Notes: generated by a model from the letters alone, not told the origin. Shown: positions 45,310 to 56,949, numbered from the stretch's first letter. The stretch: DNA of 64,000 nucleotides from Mantis religiosa (GCA_030765055.1 CM060952.1:172694309-172758308); one strand, 5' to 3'. A program made the numbers and translations.

Positions 45310-46190
45310 GTAAAAGAACAGTTTGCGGAATTCAGGGTAAGTGCTAATAAACCGAGTTCAATATAAAACAAATGGTGGCGTAAGACAAGGTTGTCCTTTA
45401 ACAACCACACTTTTTAATTTTTATGTTGACGAAATAGTAAGGATTTGGTCCAATAAAGTCAATGGAGGCATTAATGTATCAGGAGTTAAATTGAAAACTA
45501 TGTTGTATGCAGATGATCAAATAATAATGGCTACAAATGAAGATGACCTGCAGAAAATGCTGTATAGTCTAGATAAAATTGCTACAGAATATGGAATGAA
45601 AATATCAGCAAATAAATCCAAAACCATGGCATTTAAAGGAATTAATCCAGTAAGATCAAAAATAGTTTTAGATAACATGATAATTGAGCAGAAATCACAC
45701 TTTAAGTATTTAGGATGTAATGTCTCGTAACAAGGGGAAGCTGATATAATAGAGAAAATAAATAAATTTAACTATATAACAGGCACAATAAAAAGAACAT
45801 TAAAAATAAAGCAAGAAAGGACTCTATAATAAAACTATACAAAACAATGGCAATACCAACTCTGATCTATGGATCAGAAACATGGAAACTAACAAAAAGA
45901 AATAGTACGAGAATACGGTCAGCAGAAATGAAATTCATAAGAGCAATAGCTGGATATACCAACATTGATAAAAAAAAACGTAGTCAGGATATTAGGACAG
46001 AATTAAAAATAGAAGAAATAAACCATACTATTGAAAGAAATAGAAATCAATGGAAAGAACATGTTCAGATGATGAATAATAACAGAATACCAAAAATAGC
46101 CTTAAACTATAAACCTATAGGAAGAAAAAATCAGGGAAGACCGAAGAAAAGATGGGCAGACCAATTTGGAGCCGGAACGGTTTAAGATAG
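45310..46190 (+). pseudogene. RTE-like LINE ORF2 fragment (RT palm to C-terminus)
   Basis: Frame 45341-45730: NGGVRQGCPLTTTLFNFYVD, then MLYADDQIIMATNEDDLQ with the catalytic YADD, YGMKISANKSKTMAFKG, and SHFKYLGCNVS. A TAA at 45728-45730 interrupts it; GEADIIEKINKFNYITGTIK follows in the same frame. Another break precedes 45847-46185: TLIYGSETWKLTKRN, AEMKFIRAIAGYTNIDKKKR, RNQWKEHVQMMN and GRKNQGRPKKRWADQF. These are the usual blocks of RTE-type ORF2. Endonuclease and RT fingers are missing by 5' truncation. The region is very A-rich, and ends in GAA repeats. Confidence 0.88.
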
Positions 46191-46212
46191 AAGAAGAAGA
46201 AGAGGAAGAATA
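46186..46212 (+). repeat. (GAA/GGAAGA)n tail of the RTE-like element
   Basis: Short tandem GAA units follow the stop directly. RTE-type LINEs end in short tandem repeats instead of poly(A). Confidence 0.6.
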
Positions 46213-46419
46213 ATTAAATTTAAGCATTACTGGTTCTGTTTTATCCAAATCAAACATTATGGGAAAATAAATCAAAATTCACATAAAACTTCATTTTGCT
46301 AATGATAAAATTACTCATTTATCGTCCACTAAACGCAAGTTTCTACCTTCTTAGGCAAATCTTATATTACTTTTATTCTTACAGCTGTTAAACGTTCTGT
46401 GTTTTTAATTTGTGAGTTA

Positions 46420-46885
46420 AGTTTCTATGGGATAACTCCGCATTCGGAAGGTTCAGGTTCGATCCCCTGGTCGAACTATGTGACCCTTGGGTTTTTTCAG
46501 GGGTTTCCCGGACCCCTAAGTGAATTATGGGTATTTCAATCACATCTCCGAATTTCCTGTCGCTCCATTTCATCTCCAATATCATTTCACATCATCTCTC
46601 ATGTGATGCTCTCTTTCAGGGTAGAAGTGTCAGCAGGAGTATCAGGAGTCTCCGAGTCGGTATGGTGGGCTATTTCAAGGGTAGAATGCCGGTTGTACTG
46701 GCCTGCCGGGACGTTTGCAACTTGTAATAAGAGGAACCTTGCTCTCTGCAGTGCCGTGACTCCTTGGGTCGACCGCTCCATTTCCCCTCTTGCCTCATCC
46801 TTTCTTCCTCCAAGCCACACTTGGAGGAATAGGTACAACACTGGTCGCAGTGCTGAATCCCCTCCGCATTATTCCATCCTGTAGT
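46420..46885 (+). mobile_element. SINE-C, diverged, long form
   Basis: Head GGTTCAGGTTCGATCCCCTG near 46449; GGGTTTTTTCAGGGGTTTCC; AATTATGGGTATTTCAATCA; CATTTCATCTCCAATATCAT; CTCTTTCAGGGTAGAAGTGT shared with 20985; end GCCTCATCCTTTCTTCC. Confidence 0.65.
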
Positions 46886-46959
46886 TTAGAATTATCCTAT
46901 CCTATGGGATATTTAGTGTCATGTAATTTTCTACGTTGCAACTTAGATTGCCTTTCTAA

Positions 46960-47292
46960 AGGATGTATGCATGTTAGCCACTGGCGTGACAGCCCTAAGA
47001 AGGCCAAGGCCTACCAACCCGACTGCCGGCCTCACTCTCACTTACGCTTGACAGAGGTGGGCGGTCATCCAACCGATAGGGGGAGGAGATGTGGTCAGTA
47101 TCCTGGCTTGCCCCAACCGGAATGTTGGTTTTTGTGACCGGAGCCGCTTCTCACTTTCCTCACGATGCTGAGTGGGTACCGCTCCTATACCCGGGACCTA
47201 AAATCCGCACTCCATGGGTGAGATCGAATTCGGGCCGCTTTCCGTGGCCAGGGACCAAGACATGCTGTCTTAGCCCGCTACGCCACGGCGCA
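46960..47292 (-). mobile_element. SINE-D, tRNA-headed
   Basis: The right end, in reverse, is a tRNA-like head: GCGCCGTGGCGTAGCGGGCT and a degenerate B box near 47220-47235. The left part carries GACTGCCGGCCTCA and GGGCGGTCATCCAACCGATA shared in reverse with 35.5 kb. Confidence 0.6.
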
Positions 47293-47311
47293 GGACGTAT
47301 ATATATATATA

Positions 47312-48585
47312 CGAGGGGGGGACCCAAAAGAAAACGTACTCCGATGGCGATGCCACTCGTAGACGTAGTGCAGGGTTCTCACGCTAGATGGTGTTAGTAG
47401 AGACCTTCATGAAACAGCTGTGCAGACGCCGTCAGTGTAGAGCTGAACGTGCAAGTGCGGTATTGTGTTTCTCTGACTGTTGGCGGGTTACCTCTGCGAA
47501 GTCGTCATGGCAACTTTAAAATAACAAAGACGTGTGTGAAATTTTGTTTCTTGCTTTAAAAAACTGCAACGGAGACACACCAAATGCTTCAGGAAACTTT
47601 ACAGGAGGACGTTATGAGCAGCACACAGGTTTTCGAGTGGTTTGGGTACTTTAAACGTGGTGAGATGTGTGTTGAAGATCAAGCTCGTTCTGGACGCCCT
47701 TCAACGTCGCGAAATGAGAACATTGAGAAGGTGCGTCAAAAGATCAACGACGATCGTCGCCAAACGATCGACCAAATTTCAGTAGCGACAGGAATCAGGA
47801 TTTGCACATGAGACGTGTTGCTGCTAAATTTGTTCCGCGACTTCTCACACAGGAGCACAAAACCATCCGCATGAATGTGTGTCAGGACTTGAAAACAGAG
47901 ATTGCACGTGATCCAAACTTCTTGAAAAAAGTCATTACAGGGGATGAGAGTTGGTGTAACGGGTATGACCCAGAAACAAAGCAAACGTCAAGCCAGTGGA
48001 GGACTCCCAAATCTCCCAGACCAAAAAAGTAAGACAAGTGAGGTCAAATGTGAAGACAATGATCATTGTCTTTTTTTATGTTCGTGGAATTGTGCATCGG
48101 GAATTCGTACCCCCTGGCCAGACTGTTAACCAACAGTTTTACTTGGAGCTTTAAGGCGTCTGTGAGAGGATGTGAGAAGGAAACGCCCGGAACTTTGGCG
48201 ATTGGGTGACTGGTTTCTGCATCACGACAACGCTCCGGCACACAAGGCCTTACGAGTGACCCAATATTTGGCATCTCAGAGGTCCCCACGCTCCGTATTC
48301 GCGGGACCTAGCCCTTTGCGACTTTTTCCGATTTCCACGAATGAAAAAAGCGCTAAAAGGGGAGTGTTATGACGATGTGGAGGCGGCGAAAGCAGCTTCG
48401 CAAAGGGCACTGGACAATATCAGACCTGAAGAGTTCCAAACATGCTTCCAACAATGGGAAAAGAAGCTTGACACATGCATCGCATGTAATGGAGAGTATT
48501 TTGAAGGTGACTGAAGTAATTTTGTGAAACGTACATCAATAGAGTTTTTATGACGACAATCCGGTTTCTTTTGGGTCCCCCCTCC
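47312..48585 (+). mobile_element. Mariner element, 1274 bp, dead
   Basis: Left end CGAGGGGGGGACCCAAAAGA and right end in reverse GGAGGGGGGACCCAAAAGAA are the terminal inverted repeats (about 25 bp). TA is duplicated at 47310-47311 and 48586-48587, the left one within a short (TA)n. Confidence 0.88.
47507..48514 (+). pseudogene. Mariner transposase (DD34D type), multiply broken
   Basis: From the ATG at 47507 stops appear at once. Recognisable blocks across frames: FCFLL and KTATETHQMLQETL, QVFEWFGYFKRGEM, DQARSGRPSTSRNENIEKVR (N-terminal HTH region and linker), then a deletion after SVATGIRI, RRVAAKFVPRLLTQEHKTIR, KKVITGDESW (first Asp), YDPETKQTSSQWRTPKSP, RPKK, WFLHHDNAPAHKALRV (second Asp), YSRDLALCDFFRFP (third Asp) and the C-terminal EFQTCFQQWEKKLDTCI, YFEGD then TGA at 48512. 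All three catalytic blocks are therefore present but frameshifts, stops and a deletion of about 15-20 codons inactivate it. Confidence 0.88.
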
Positions 48586-48589
48586 TATA

Positions 48590-49485
48590 TATTGTATTTG
48601 GTCCTTATTAATGGATTATAAATACTCCATTGAACTTTTAGAGAATGACAAATAAAATTAAGCAATAATAAAACATTTCATAATTCACAATAGTATCCGT
48701 GTGTTTTATTACGAGTAAATGGTCCTTTGAATATGAGAATATTAGTTAATTCTATGTTTCAGGACAAATTATGGGATTTCGAATTTTGTTCTACTGCCTT
48801 TTACCATACGTTATGTTTTAACTACTGTGGAATATGCCAGTCTCTTTCTCTGATAGAGCCATGTAGGATCTGGTTTGTGCAGCTTTTAGTGTGATGATAG
48901 TGTCAGAATTGTTTGTTTACTCCTCATGACAGCTTACCACCCCGACGATGAGTAGTATGATGACAGGGCTGCCATGTTACGTAACGTTTACCCTTCACTT
49001 TCGCCGAGTTTCAGACATAGCTAGCAGCTAACTCCATCCCTTCAGGCTTTTAATAATTTGTCCATGTTTACACCTTTAGAACTTCAGACACTTTGTCGAG
49101 TATAATCTATGAAATTAAGGCCAGTACATTTCTTAAATTTGCCTATTAGAGTTTGAAAATATTATATGAAGCAACAAAATAATTAAATGTTTGTAATTTA
49201 CTATAGTGCAAAGTTTTGTTCAAATAGGTAATTCATTGAAAATAATTTCTTTAACATTTTAAGTTACTTAAGTGTTGGGAAAACAGAAGGCAGGATGTTT
49301 GATTGTTATAAACGAAATTAGGTACAAATTTGTTGCGTCGTTTAGGATAAAGATAACAAGTTGGTCCAAATAGGCATAGATTTTGTATTTCACATATTAA
49401 GGTATTATACTTTTAATTTACATCCTCCAACGTGGGGCCCAAATGACCTTGTTGTCGACGGGCCCTTAAACACCACACACTCACT
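48590..49485. other. AT-rich non-coding DNA, no feature seen
   Basis: A short SINE-tail-like piece (GGGCCCTTAAACACCACACA) at 49458-49480 adjoins the next SINE. Confidence 0.45.
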
Positions 49486-49489
49486 CACT

Positions 49490-49972
49490 CATTCCTCCAA
49501 CGTTGAGTCATATCGGACGATGAATGGAATTTTGCTTTTTTGTTTTGTAATTTACGTCCTCCAACGTTTAGTCATATCGGACGGTGAATGAATTGGGTGA
49601 AATGATGCTCTAATGAGTCCAGGGTCCTTGAAGCTTAGAGTTACCAGACATTCGTCTTGAAGGATAAGGGAAAACCCAGGAAAAACCTTATCCAGGTGAC
49701 TCACCCTTACCGAGATTCGAACTCGGGACCTCTTGAACGTAAGGAAGACATGCTACCATCTACGCTACCGAGGCGGGCTAAATGGAATGGGTGAAATGAT
49801 GCTCAAATGAGCCTGGGGTCCATAGAGCTAAGAGTTACCCGACATTCGTCTTTCAGGATAAGGGAAAACCCCGGAAAAAACCTTATCCAGGTAACTCGCC
49901 CTGACCGAGATTCGAACTCGGGACCTCTTGAACGTGAGGTAGACATGCTACCACCACGCTACCGAGGTGGGA
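49490..49972 (-). mobile_element. Outer SINE-B, split by an inner SINE-B
   Basis: Left part 49490-49530 (CCTCCAACGTTGAGTCATAT, CGGACGATG) and right part 49789-49972 join into one SINE-B when the inner copy is removed. Confidence 0.88.
49531..49780 (-). mobile_element. Inner SINE-B, same orientation, 8-bp TSD
   Basis: Full length, with tail TTTTGCTTTTTTGTTTTGTA at the left and head CTACGCTACCGAGGCGGGC at the right. AATGGAAT is duplicated at 49523-49530 and 49781-49788. Confidence 0.9.
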
Positions 49973-50352
49973 CGATGCATACTACTCAGGATGAATACAG
50001 ATTGTGGAGACTTAAATTTGAAAGATTGAACGAACGAGGAGTTATTAAAAATTGCACCTGCCCTATTAGTTTTTTCAAATCATATCAAATATACTTACTA
50101 GTACAAAAACTCGAAGAAATGAAGGGGAAATTGATAATATAAACATAGTAAACGAAACCCAAAATTCTAATTTGAAGAACCTAAGCAACTTGTATATTGT
50201 TTAAGACAGAGTAGTTGTGGTTTGTTATTTTATTTGTATTTAAACATACAAAATTGTCGCCAGGCATTGTTAAGTTGCTGCCGGGCCGTGCGCGGGCAGT
50301 AAACAAAGAGACAGATAAAGCTGCCAGCGCGTGGGCGTAGCGCTAATCACTT

Positions 50353-50554
50353 CTGTGTGCAGTGCTTAACGCCCGCTTTTACTATATACGGCACCACAGG
50401 CGGTGACACTGATACATGAGATGAAGATGGAGCACCGGTGGAATGAGATGGCGGGGGAAACCGGAGGTCCCGGAGAAAACCCGTCCCAGCGCCGTGTTGT
50501 CCACCACAAATCTCACTTTGCGGTCGCCTGGGATCGAAGCCGGGTCGCCTTGGT
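50353..50554 (-). mobile_element. SINE-A in LTR-1, 5' truncated, 11-bp TSD
   Basis: GCTAATCACTT at 50342-50352 and 50555-50565. The reverse reading starts in the tRNA-like head at ACCAAGGCGACCCGG and ends with GGGCGTTAAGCACTGC. Confidence 0.92.
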
Positions 50555-50710
50555 GCTAATCACTTGCCGAGAGAGAAAGAGAGCAACAGAGGGAGAAAGA
50601 GACAAAGATAGTCTGGACTTTCTCGCTGCACCACGAAAGGCCGTGAAGCTTCGGCAGCTTTCGAGAAACTTCAGCAGCCTTCGAGAAACAGCGGCTCGCG
50701 TATATATGCG

Positions 50711-50712
<2 letters not shown>

Positions 50713-50783
<71 letters not shown>
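50713..50783 (+). repeat. (TG)n microsatellite
   Basis: Pure TG, at the 3' end of a SINE-A on the minus strand. Confidence 0.95.
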
Positions 50784-50785
<2 letters not shown>

Positions 50786-51013
50786 TGTTTAACGCCCGCT
50801 TTTACTACATACGGCACCGCAGGCGATGACACTGATGATATATGAGATGGAGCACCGGTGGAATGAGGTGGCAGGGGAAACCGGAGATCCCGGAGAAAAC
50901 CCGCCCCAGCGCCGTGTTTTCCACCACAAATCTCACTTTGCGGTTGCCTGGGATCGAGCCCGGGCCGTTTTGGTGAGAGCCAAGCGGTCTAACCACTGAG
51001 CCAAGGCGCGGCC
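50717..51013 (-). mobile_element. SINE-A in LTR-1, full length, with (TG)n tail and 11-bp TSD
   Basis: ATGCGGCAGTG (50706-50716) and ATGCGACAGTG (51014-51024) flank it with one mismatch. Head GGCCGCGCCTTGGCTCAGTG in reverse at the right end; the 3' end at the left has become a (TG)n tract. Confidence 0.9.
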
Positions 51014-51719
51014 ATGCGACAGTGGGAGTTGTGAAGGGAAAAGATTGTTAAATCTACAGCGGGTCCTGCATGGGCACTTCTTGCTGATAAAGGAGGATAA
51101 ACAGTTCAACCTGTTATTCTCAACACATCATAAAGACATTAGAACATATTTTATCTTTGGTGCTTGAGCTGGATTATTCGTGAGTCAGTTCGGCAGGGAG
51201 CTGCTAGGAGTTGCGCGCCAGTGAGTGGTTTATTGTGTGGACGTTTGAGAGAGTCGAGAACTGATAATCGTGCATGTGTAGTGATGTAAAAGTGATTTCT
51301 TTTGTTTGTAGATGTGTGACAGACGACCTTGAAGGTTTCGTTTCTGTATGTTATGAATTTCTGCAAACTTGACTTTTAATTTGAGAACCCACAAATTCAC
51401 AATACTTTCCTTCAATTCCAATCACAATTTTCTGACACTATTCTAGGTACAAACTTGACAAGTGCTTATATTTATGGGCTAATAGTGGTATTGACTTCCT
51501 GGCAGTTTACTTCTTTTCTAGTGCTTATGAGACCTTGACCTAATATTCCGTTGTGTCCTCCATTTCTCTACCTGTTAACTTCCTTACCCTTCTCATCCAT
51601 TACTCCTTGATTTTGTATGCATACCTCCCACCTGCCTTATTCTTTTCTCTCCTTTCAACGTAAGCATTTTTATGGTCAATACGTAAGCCCGTTGTTACCC
51701 TAGTTCTCATCCCATATTA

Positions 51720-52000
51720 ATTTCCTTCAGTTTTCTATTTCTTTACATCCCATTACATAATGCTCTTTGCTTATTTTATTTCCACAAAAAATGCATCCCT
51801 TTGGTGAACCTCTTCTCAACATGACTTCTGTCCTTAACCAAGCTAAACCCTCCATCTCATATCTATCACATAGGTCTATATATGTTTCCGTTCCCCATTT
51901 TCTCTTCAATTTCAGGTATACATTTAGTGATTTCTTACTTATCAGGTTTCCCCATGTCACTTGTGTGTTAATGTCCTCTACCCTGTTTTTAATCATTGTT
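51720..52000 (-). pseudogene. LINE ORF2 tail with CCHC finger
   Basis: Minus frame 51996-51727 holds LNVYLKLKRKWGTETYIDL, YEMEGLAWLRTEVMLRRGSP and CIFCGNKISKEHYVMGC, a C-X2-C-X7-H-X4-C finger like those closing ORF2 of R1/jockey-type LINEs. Upstream minus sequence to about 52100 has the same A-rich style but shifts frame. No polyadenylation tail seen. Confidence 0.55.
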
Positions 52001-52109
52001 CAAAAACATTTTACATTTCTTTATCCCTCCTGCCCGATATCCCCATTCCTTATTCTCTCAGACTGTGACCACCTTGTCAATAATTTTCAATTCTTTTCTA
52101 GACAAATCT

Positions 52110-52760
52110 CAAATATATCATCATTCTTTTTTATAAAACTGTACCAATACTTTAAGAATATTTCTATTACTACCCACTCTAGCTACTCCAGTTGGCGTTG
52201 ACCTATCCAAATCTAAAACCTGAATAGTCGTAGTAAAGGACAGAGCCATTCCCTGACAATATATTTTGATGCCGTAGTTGTAAGCCGAAAATGCAGATTT
52301 TGTCACAGTTTTGTCCTCAGAGGTAGCAACGGCGGCGCTATCATCCAACTTAAATGACAAAATCGCTATCAGGAGACAATTTTTTTCTGGATGCCGTTTC
52401 CCCCGCCTCTCGCGAACCCTTGCAAAACTATTGGGACTATGTAGCACCGAGAGTGAGCGTACAACGAGTGTCAGGTCCACTGCTGTGTTCGAATTAGACG
52501 AAAGGAAGAGGAAACTGTTTTGACTGTTTCATTACAACGCTGTATGCAAGAAAAGTGAAGTGAATGGTGCAAACTGAAGTAAAATTTGTGAACTATTATG
52601 AAAATAGAACCGCCACAAAATTACTATCATTTTAGCTCCCGTCCTCTTTTTTGCGTAAAAAGTGTATTCCTGAGTAATTAAAATCCATTGTAGCAGAAAA
52701 TTAAAAGTAACTGAGAGAACGAGGAACACATGGATTAAACACATTGAGAAAGCAGGTCTA

Positions 52761-52765
<5 letters not shown>
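52110..52765. other. Non-coding DNA, no feature seen
   Basis: A GC-richer patch at 52310-52500 has a 70-codon frame without recognisable motif. Confidence 0.35.
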
Positions 52766-52770
<5 letters not shown>

Positions 52771-52841
<71 letters not shown>

Positions 52842-52842
52842 A
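52771..52842 (+). repeat. (AT)n followed by (TG)n microsatellite
   Basis: About 48 bp AT then about 24 bp TG. Confidence 0.95.
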
Positions 52843-52846
52843 ATGT

Positions 52847-53263
52847 ATTGTGACGACCTAACTATGGATTGTAAAAGCTAAGGAGCACATGGTCGGATAG
52901 TACACGGGAGGAATTACTCAGGGTAGGAAATGCATGCTCTACGAGAGGTTGGGCTTTTCTATTTGGTTACAAAAAAACTACAAAAGATAGGAGGGGCATG
53001 AATTAACATTACAATGCACTTAATAAGAATATTTACTAAAAATAAGCAGTTTACAAAGGTGGCCATAGCGGCTAGTTACCTTCCCTCAAGGGATTGCGTA
53101 CAGATGCGTCTAGCCGAGCCAAGAGCTAGTCCAAGAGAGAAAGTAAGCATCCGGCTTACACACGTTTATCCAACAAGTGATGGAGTGGGGGGAGTGACGT
53201 CACTCGTACTACTGAAGTCGCCTCAACTGTTATTAGTATTAATTAATACAGTCACTTGTGACA
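52847..53263 (+). repeat. LTR-2 repeat, copy 3
   Basis: TGTGACGACCTAACTATGG to CAGTCACTTGTGACA, followed by ATAT; preceded by GTAT. Interior landmarks shared loosely with the next copy (GAGAGGTTGGG, GTGGCCATAGCGGCTAGTTA). Confidence 0.5.
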
Positions 53264-53279
53264 ATATATAATTTATTAC

Positions 53280-53674
53280 TGTAACGATCTAGCACATGAA
53301 TAATTAGCACATGACGAGATCTTACACGATGAATAACCCATTAGATAGGATTCATATGCTTTGCGAGGAGGTTCGGGATTTCTGCAAGGGTCAAGTTCAT
53401 TAAAAATACCAAAAGTACAATTTAGACAAAGAAAGGTTTACTAAAATAATGGAATGATACGTTGAGTGGCCTGATAGCCGGTTACCTGCTCTCACAAACT
53501 GTGTACGTCCACCCTGGACGACAGTTGCTACCAGAGAGAGAGACCGAGAAACTCGCTTGTACAAACTTTACTATCAAGAAGAGGGAGGGAGAGGTCATAT
53601 GACATGACGTCATAAACATAACTAGTCAGAAGATAATCTAACATATTATTTAAATTAAGCTGTCACTTGTGGCA
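53280..53674 (+). repeat. LTR-2 repeat, copy 4, 16 bp after copy 3
   Basis: TGTAACGATCTAGCACATG to CTGTCACTTGTGGCA, then ATAT. Close to the copy at 18.0-18.4 kb (AATACCAAAAGTACAATTTA, GAAAGGTTTACTAAAATAAT, CGTCCACCCTGG). No internal coding region lies between copies 3 and 4. Confidence 0.6.
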
Positions 53675-53689
53675 ATATGTTAATATTAT

Positions 53690-54665
53690 ATACTTTAATT
53701 AAAAATTAAAAAATCATATCCTTCATGTACTTTCCAGGATGTGTTTCTTATGTTTAAAATAAAATTTCAGTGCTCTAATCTTCTGTGTTAATGTTTCTAT
53801 GTTATATGTGTAAACTTATGTAATATGCGATACCGTCATTAATCATAAACTATTTGAAACAAAAATTGAAGCTTAATTTTCAAATAATTTAAACTTCTCG
53901 CCCGTAAGCTTTCTTATATACAGGACTTCGGAATTTCCTACACGTAAGTTATCTGATTGTCTTCAGTAACCATTAGCAACGTAGACATTTCTGGAATTGA
54001 CCATAAGAAGTTGCTCTCCACGTGCCAAGGAAGGGCAACACTTATATCAAATCCACAAATCGAAGTTGTTTAACCCCCGAGAGATGGTGAGGGTGGATCG
54101 TTACGCCACGTGCTCCATGTCTGAAGCAAGGGTTTGGACCTCCCGTCTGACAAATGATATAAAGTTGAGGCGAGAGGATGCTGCTGGGAAGGAAGTCAGG
54201 GAGCGATCTTATGATCGTAAGTCTTCCGGCTTCTAGACTTGCGAGGTATTTAATGAGCCGCCTTGGGTATTATCCTCACCAATTATCTCCTGGTCAGGTT
54301 CTAAAATATTCAGTTGTTTGACTGTGCTTCGGCAGGAACAATAAAATTAATTCAGAGTTTGGGTTAGCATAGTTTAATTTGCAAGTTTGCTCCAAAATCA
54401 GATTTATTCCGCTGTATGCACAAGGAAGGGTTTGAAGTTATGGTGGATTTAAACAGAATATAAGGTAAGTCGGGGGAAAATGACATACTTATCGGCTAGG
54501 TCCTTTTTTTCATGAAAATAGAAATGGAGAAACATATAAAAAGTATCTCAAGATATTGCCTGCGTATTTAATTGTTACTGGAAGAAACAGTAATCAGTGT
54601 CCGTAAATGTGAGGAGATAAAAAGGAACAATCAAACTAATTTCAACAAAACTGATATCTCACCCC
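53690..54665. other. Non-coding DNA, no feature seen
   Basis: A GC-richer block at 54060-54240 with a 79-codon frame is unassigned. Confidence 0.35.
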
Positions 54666-54680
54666 ATCTTTAGGGGAAGA

Positions 54681-54915
54681 GCGTTCACGTCGTGGCTCAG
54701 TGGTTATGCTCTCAACAAGGCAGCCCGGGTTCGATCCCAGGCGACCGCAAAGTGAGATGTGCTGGACAACATGGCACTGGGGGCGGGTTTTCTCCGGGAC
54801 CTCCGGTTTCACCCGCCATCTCATTCCACCGGTGCTCCATCTTCATCTCATGTATCATCAGTGTCACCGCCTGCGGTGCCGTATGTGGTAAAAGCGGGCG
54901 TTAAACACTACACAG
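54681..54915 (+). mobile_element. SINE-A, 11-bp TSD
   Basis: TTAGGGGAAGA at 54670-54680 and 54916-54926. Head GTCGTGGCTCAGTGGTTATG (with a small deletion against the 4.2-kb copy), B box GGGTTCGATCCCAGG. Confidence 0.93.
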
Positions 54916-55364
54916 TTAGGGGAAGATGGGAGTTAATAGGGGGAAGATGGAACAACATGGAGGAAAATCCAACAACACGAATTTTGAAATTTAAAGATCA
55001 AGTAAATTGAGCATTTGTAATGCAAAATGTATGACACTTTATAACATTAGTTTCTTGTTTATCACTGGATGAAGCAAGATACAAAACGGAAGAAGACAAC
55101 ACCACACTGCATGCACCTATGCTAGGCTGTGCTAAGTAGTGCTATCTAGTCTGAGATGAACAAAATATTACGAAACCTCGTCTTCCCCCAACCTCCATCT
55201 TCCCCCCACTTACCTTACTTCACGATGTGTTAACCTTCTCCGCCAGCTATCTAAATGAAAGAAAATGATGTATTGCACCCAAACATTTTATGCTAAATTT
55301 TCAACATAAATACATATTTTGAGACTCTCTTGAAAAAAAAAAGTTTTGGAAAGTGGTGTGTGCG

Positions 55365-56035
55365 TGTTGATACCGAAATTAAGGTTTGCCATAAGTAAAG
55401 AATCATGATGGCTGTCAAAGGAATGTTGGTTCTTTGTGACAATACGGGCAAGGCTAGTTGAGTCCAGCAGTTGTGGGGGAAAGTTGTTATAACAAAAGCA
55501 ATGTAAGAAACAGTGTCCTTAGAAGATTTCTAAAGGGGCTCACTTGACTTGTATGAATAGGGTATTCTTTGAACCATTCATAATGGCGACAAAACAGCTA
55601 CAAAGGGATCTTTGGTTGAAAAGGAGTTTTCAGAGTGAAAGTGATACACCCACACGCATCTGTGGTCATTCAGTCTTCGGCGTGAAGGCGATTAGAGCGG
55701 TCCTAGGCGTGAGGGCGATTAGGGCAGTCCTCTTGTTCTGTCTTGGATATTTGTCGGTTCATATATACGTGAGGAACGAATAAAGTTTATCGAGCAATAA
55801 ACATTCTGCCGTCAGTAACTCTAAACAGGGATATTGGTAATCCTTGGTCGGCAACTTCAATTTCGATATTCTAAAAAAAAGAAGCAGTAAATAAATAAGT
55901 TGGAAACGGGCATTCCAGTGTTATTAAAAATCTCCTTCTCACACACATCCACGCATACCCTGCGAGAAACCTCATTGTTTTACCCTGAGCTAAACAAAAG
56001 TGCTTCAAACTGTATTGTCAAGTGGAACATTGTTC
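55365..56035 (-). repeat. Unclassified ~650 bp repeat, copy 2
   Basis: Inverse of 13830-14493. It has an extra local duplication at 55675-55735 (GCGTGAAGGCGATTAGAGC repeated as GCGTGAGGGCGATTAGGGC). Confidence 0.7.
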
Positions 56036-56039
56036 GCCA

Positions 56040-56865
56040 CATATATTGTTGCTTCAAATTGGCGTTCACAATGTGGGCTTGTGCCACCCATAAACATTTT
56101 AGCTTCAGCGTGGGTGTTTCTCTGTATTGATTTCGAATCTCCATCTCCAATATTTCCATAATATCTTCTCGAACATCTCGGTCTTAGATGAATTTGCTGC
56201 CGGTAGCTAAAGTTGTGAACTCTGAATTGTTGCAAACTAATTTGAGAATCTGTAACAAGTAAGTATTGTATTTTCTATCTTCTGACTCACCAATACTGCT
56301 TCTGTGATAATATTGAGAATTGTAAGCGGGCTTGAGTCGCTGAAGTTTTAATCGAAAAGTTCCTCTGCCTCGATCGCTAAGTATTAGTAACCAAATCGGT
56401 ATTTAGGCGTAAAGGACTGTCGATAATCGATACAAAACGATGTAAAAGATACGAATTTTAGAGGTACTTAATCTTTATCAACTTATGTCGCGCCTACATA
56501 ATGACTTTCCATTAACGTACTTATATTGGCATATTTTATGCCTTTCTTTCTGCCTATAAGGCACAGTTTTTACCACGTGACTTTTAATTATAAGATTTCT
56601 ATTACTTTTATAATTTTTAGAACTCTGTCTGCGTGTGCATTTTGCAATTCTCTCTAATATCCGAACATTACTGAGTCACCTGCAACCGTGTTTACCTTAG
56701 CTACGCTGATTTAGTTGCGTTTCCTTAATATTATATTCGTTAATGGCTTCAATCTGACAAAATCCTAATTCAGAACTGTTGTATCATGTATTGATTTTAA
56801 CGTAAGTTATTCATTGCATTTATTTCCCTGTCATTTCTTATACAATTAATAGTAATAATTAAGGT
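56040..56865. other. AT-rich non-coding DNA, no feature seen
   Basis: Nothing recognised. Confidence 0.5.
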
Positions 56866-56869
56866 ATCG

Positions 56870-56874
56870 GTGTG

Positions 56875-56947
<73 letters not shown>
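56870..56947 (+). repeat. (TG)n microsatellite
   Basis: About 77 bp with one CG interruption at the start. Confidence 0.95.

Positions 56948-56949
<2 letters not shown>

Larger units (their letters stand above)
50255..51401 (+). mobile_element. LTR-1 solo LTR, copy 6, plus orientation, carrying two SINE-A
   Basis: Starts TGTCGCCAGGCATTG and ends GAACCCACAAATTCACA, the reverse of the other LTR-1 copies. TATA-like GTATATATGCGG at 50700 and TTTCTGCAAACTTGACTTTT near 51360 keep the order U3-R-U5. Without the two SINEs and their duplications it would be about 630 bp. Flanks are AAAT and ATAC, so a target duplication is not evident. Confidence 0.65.
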
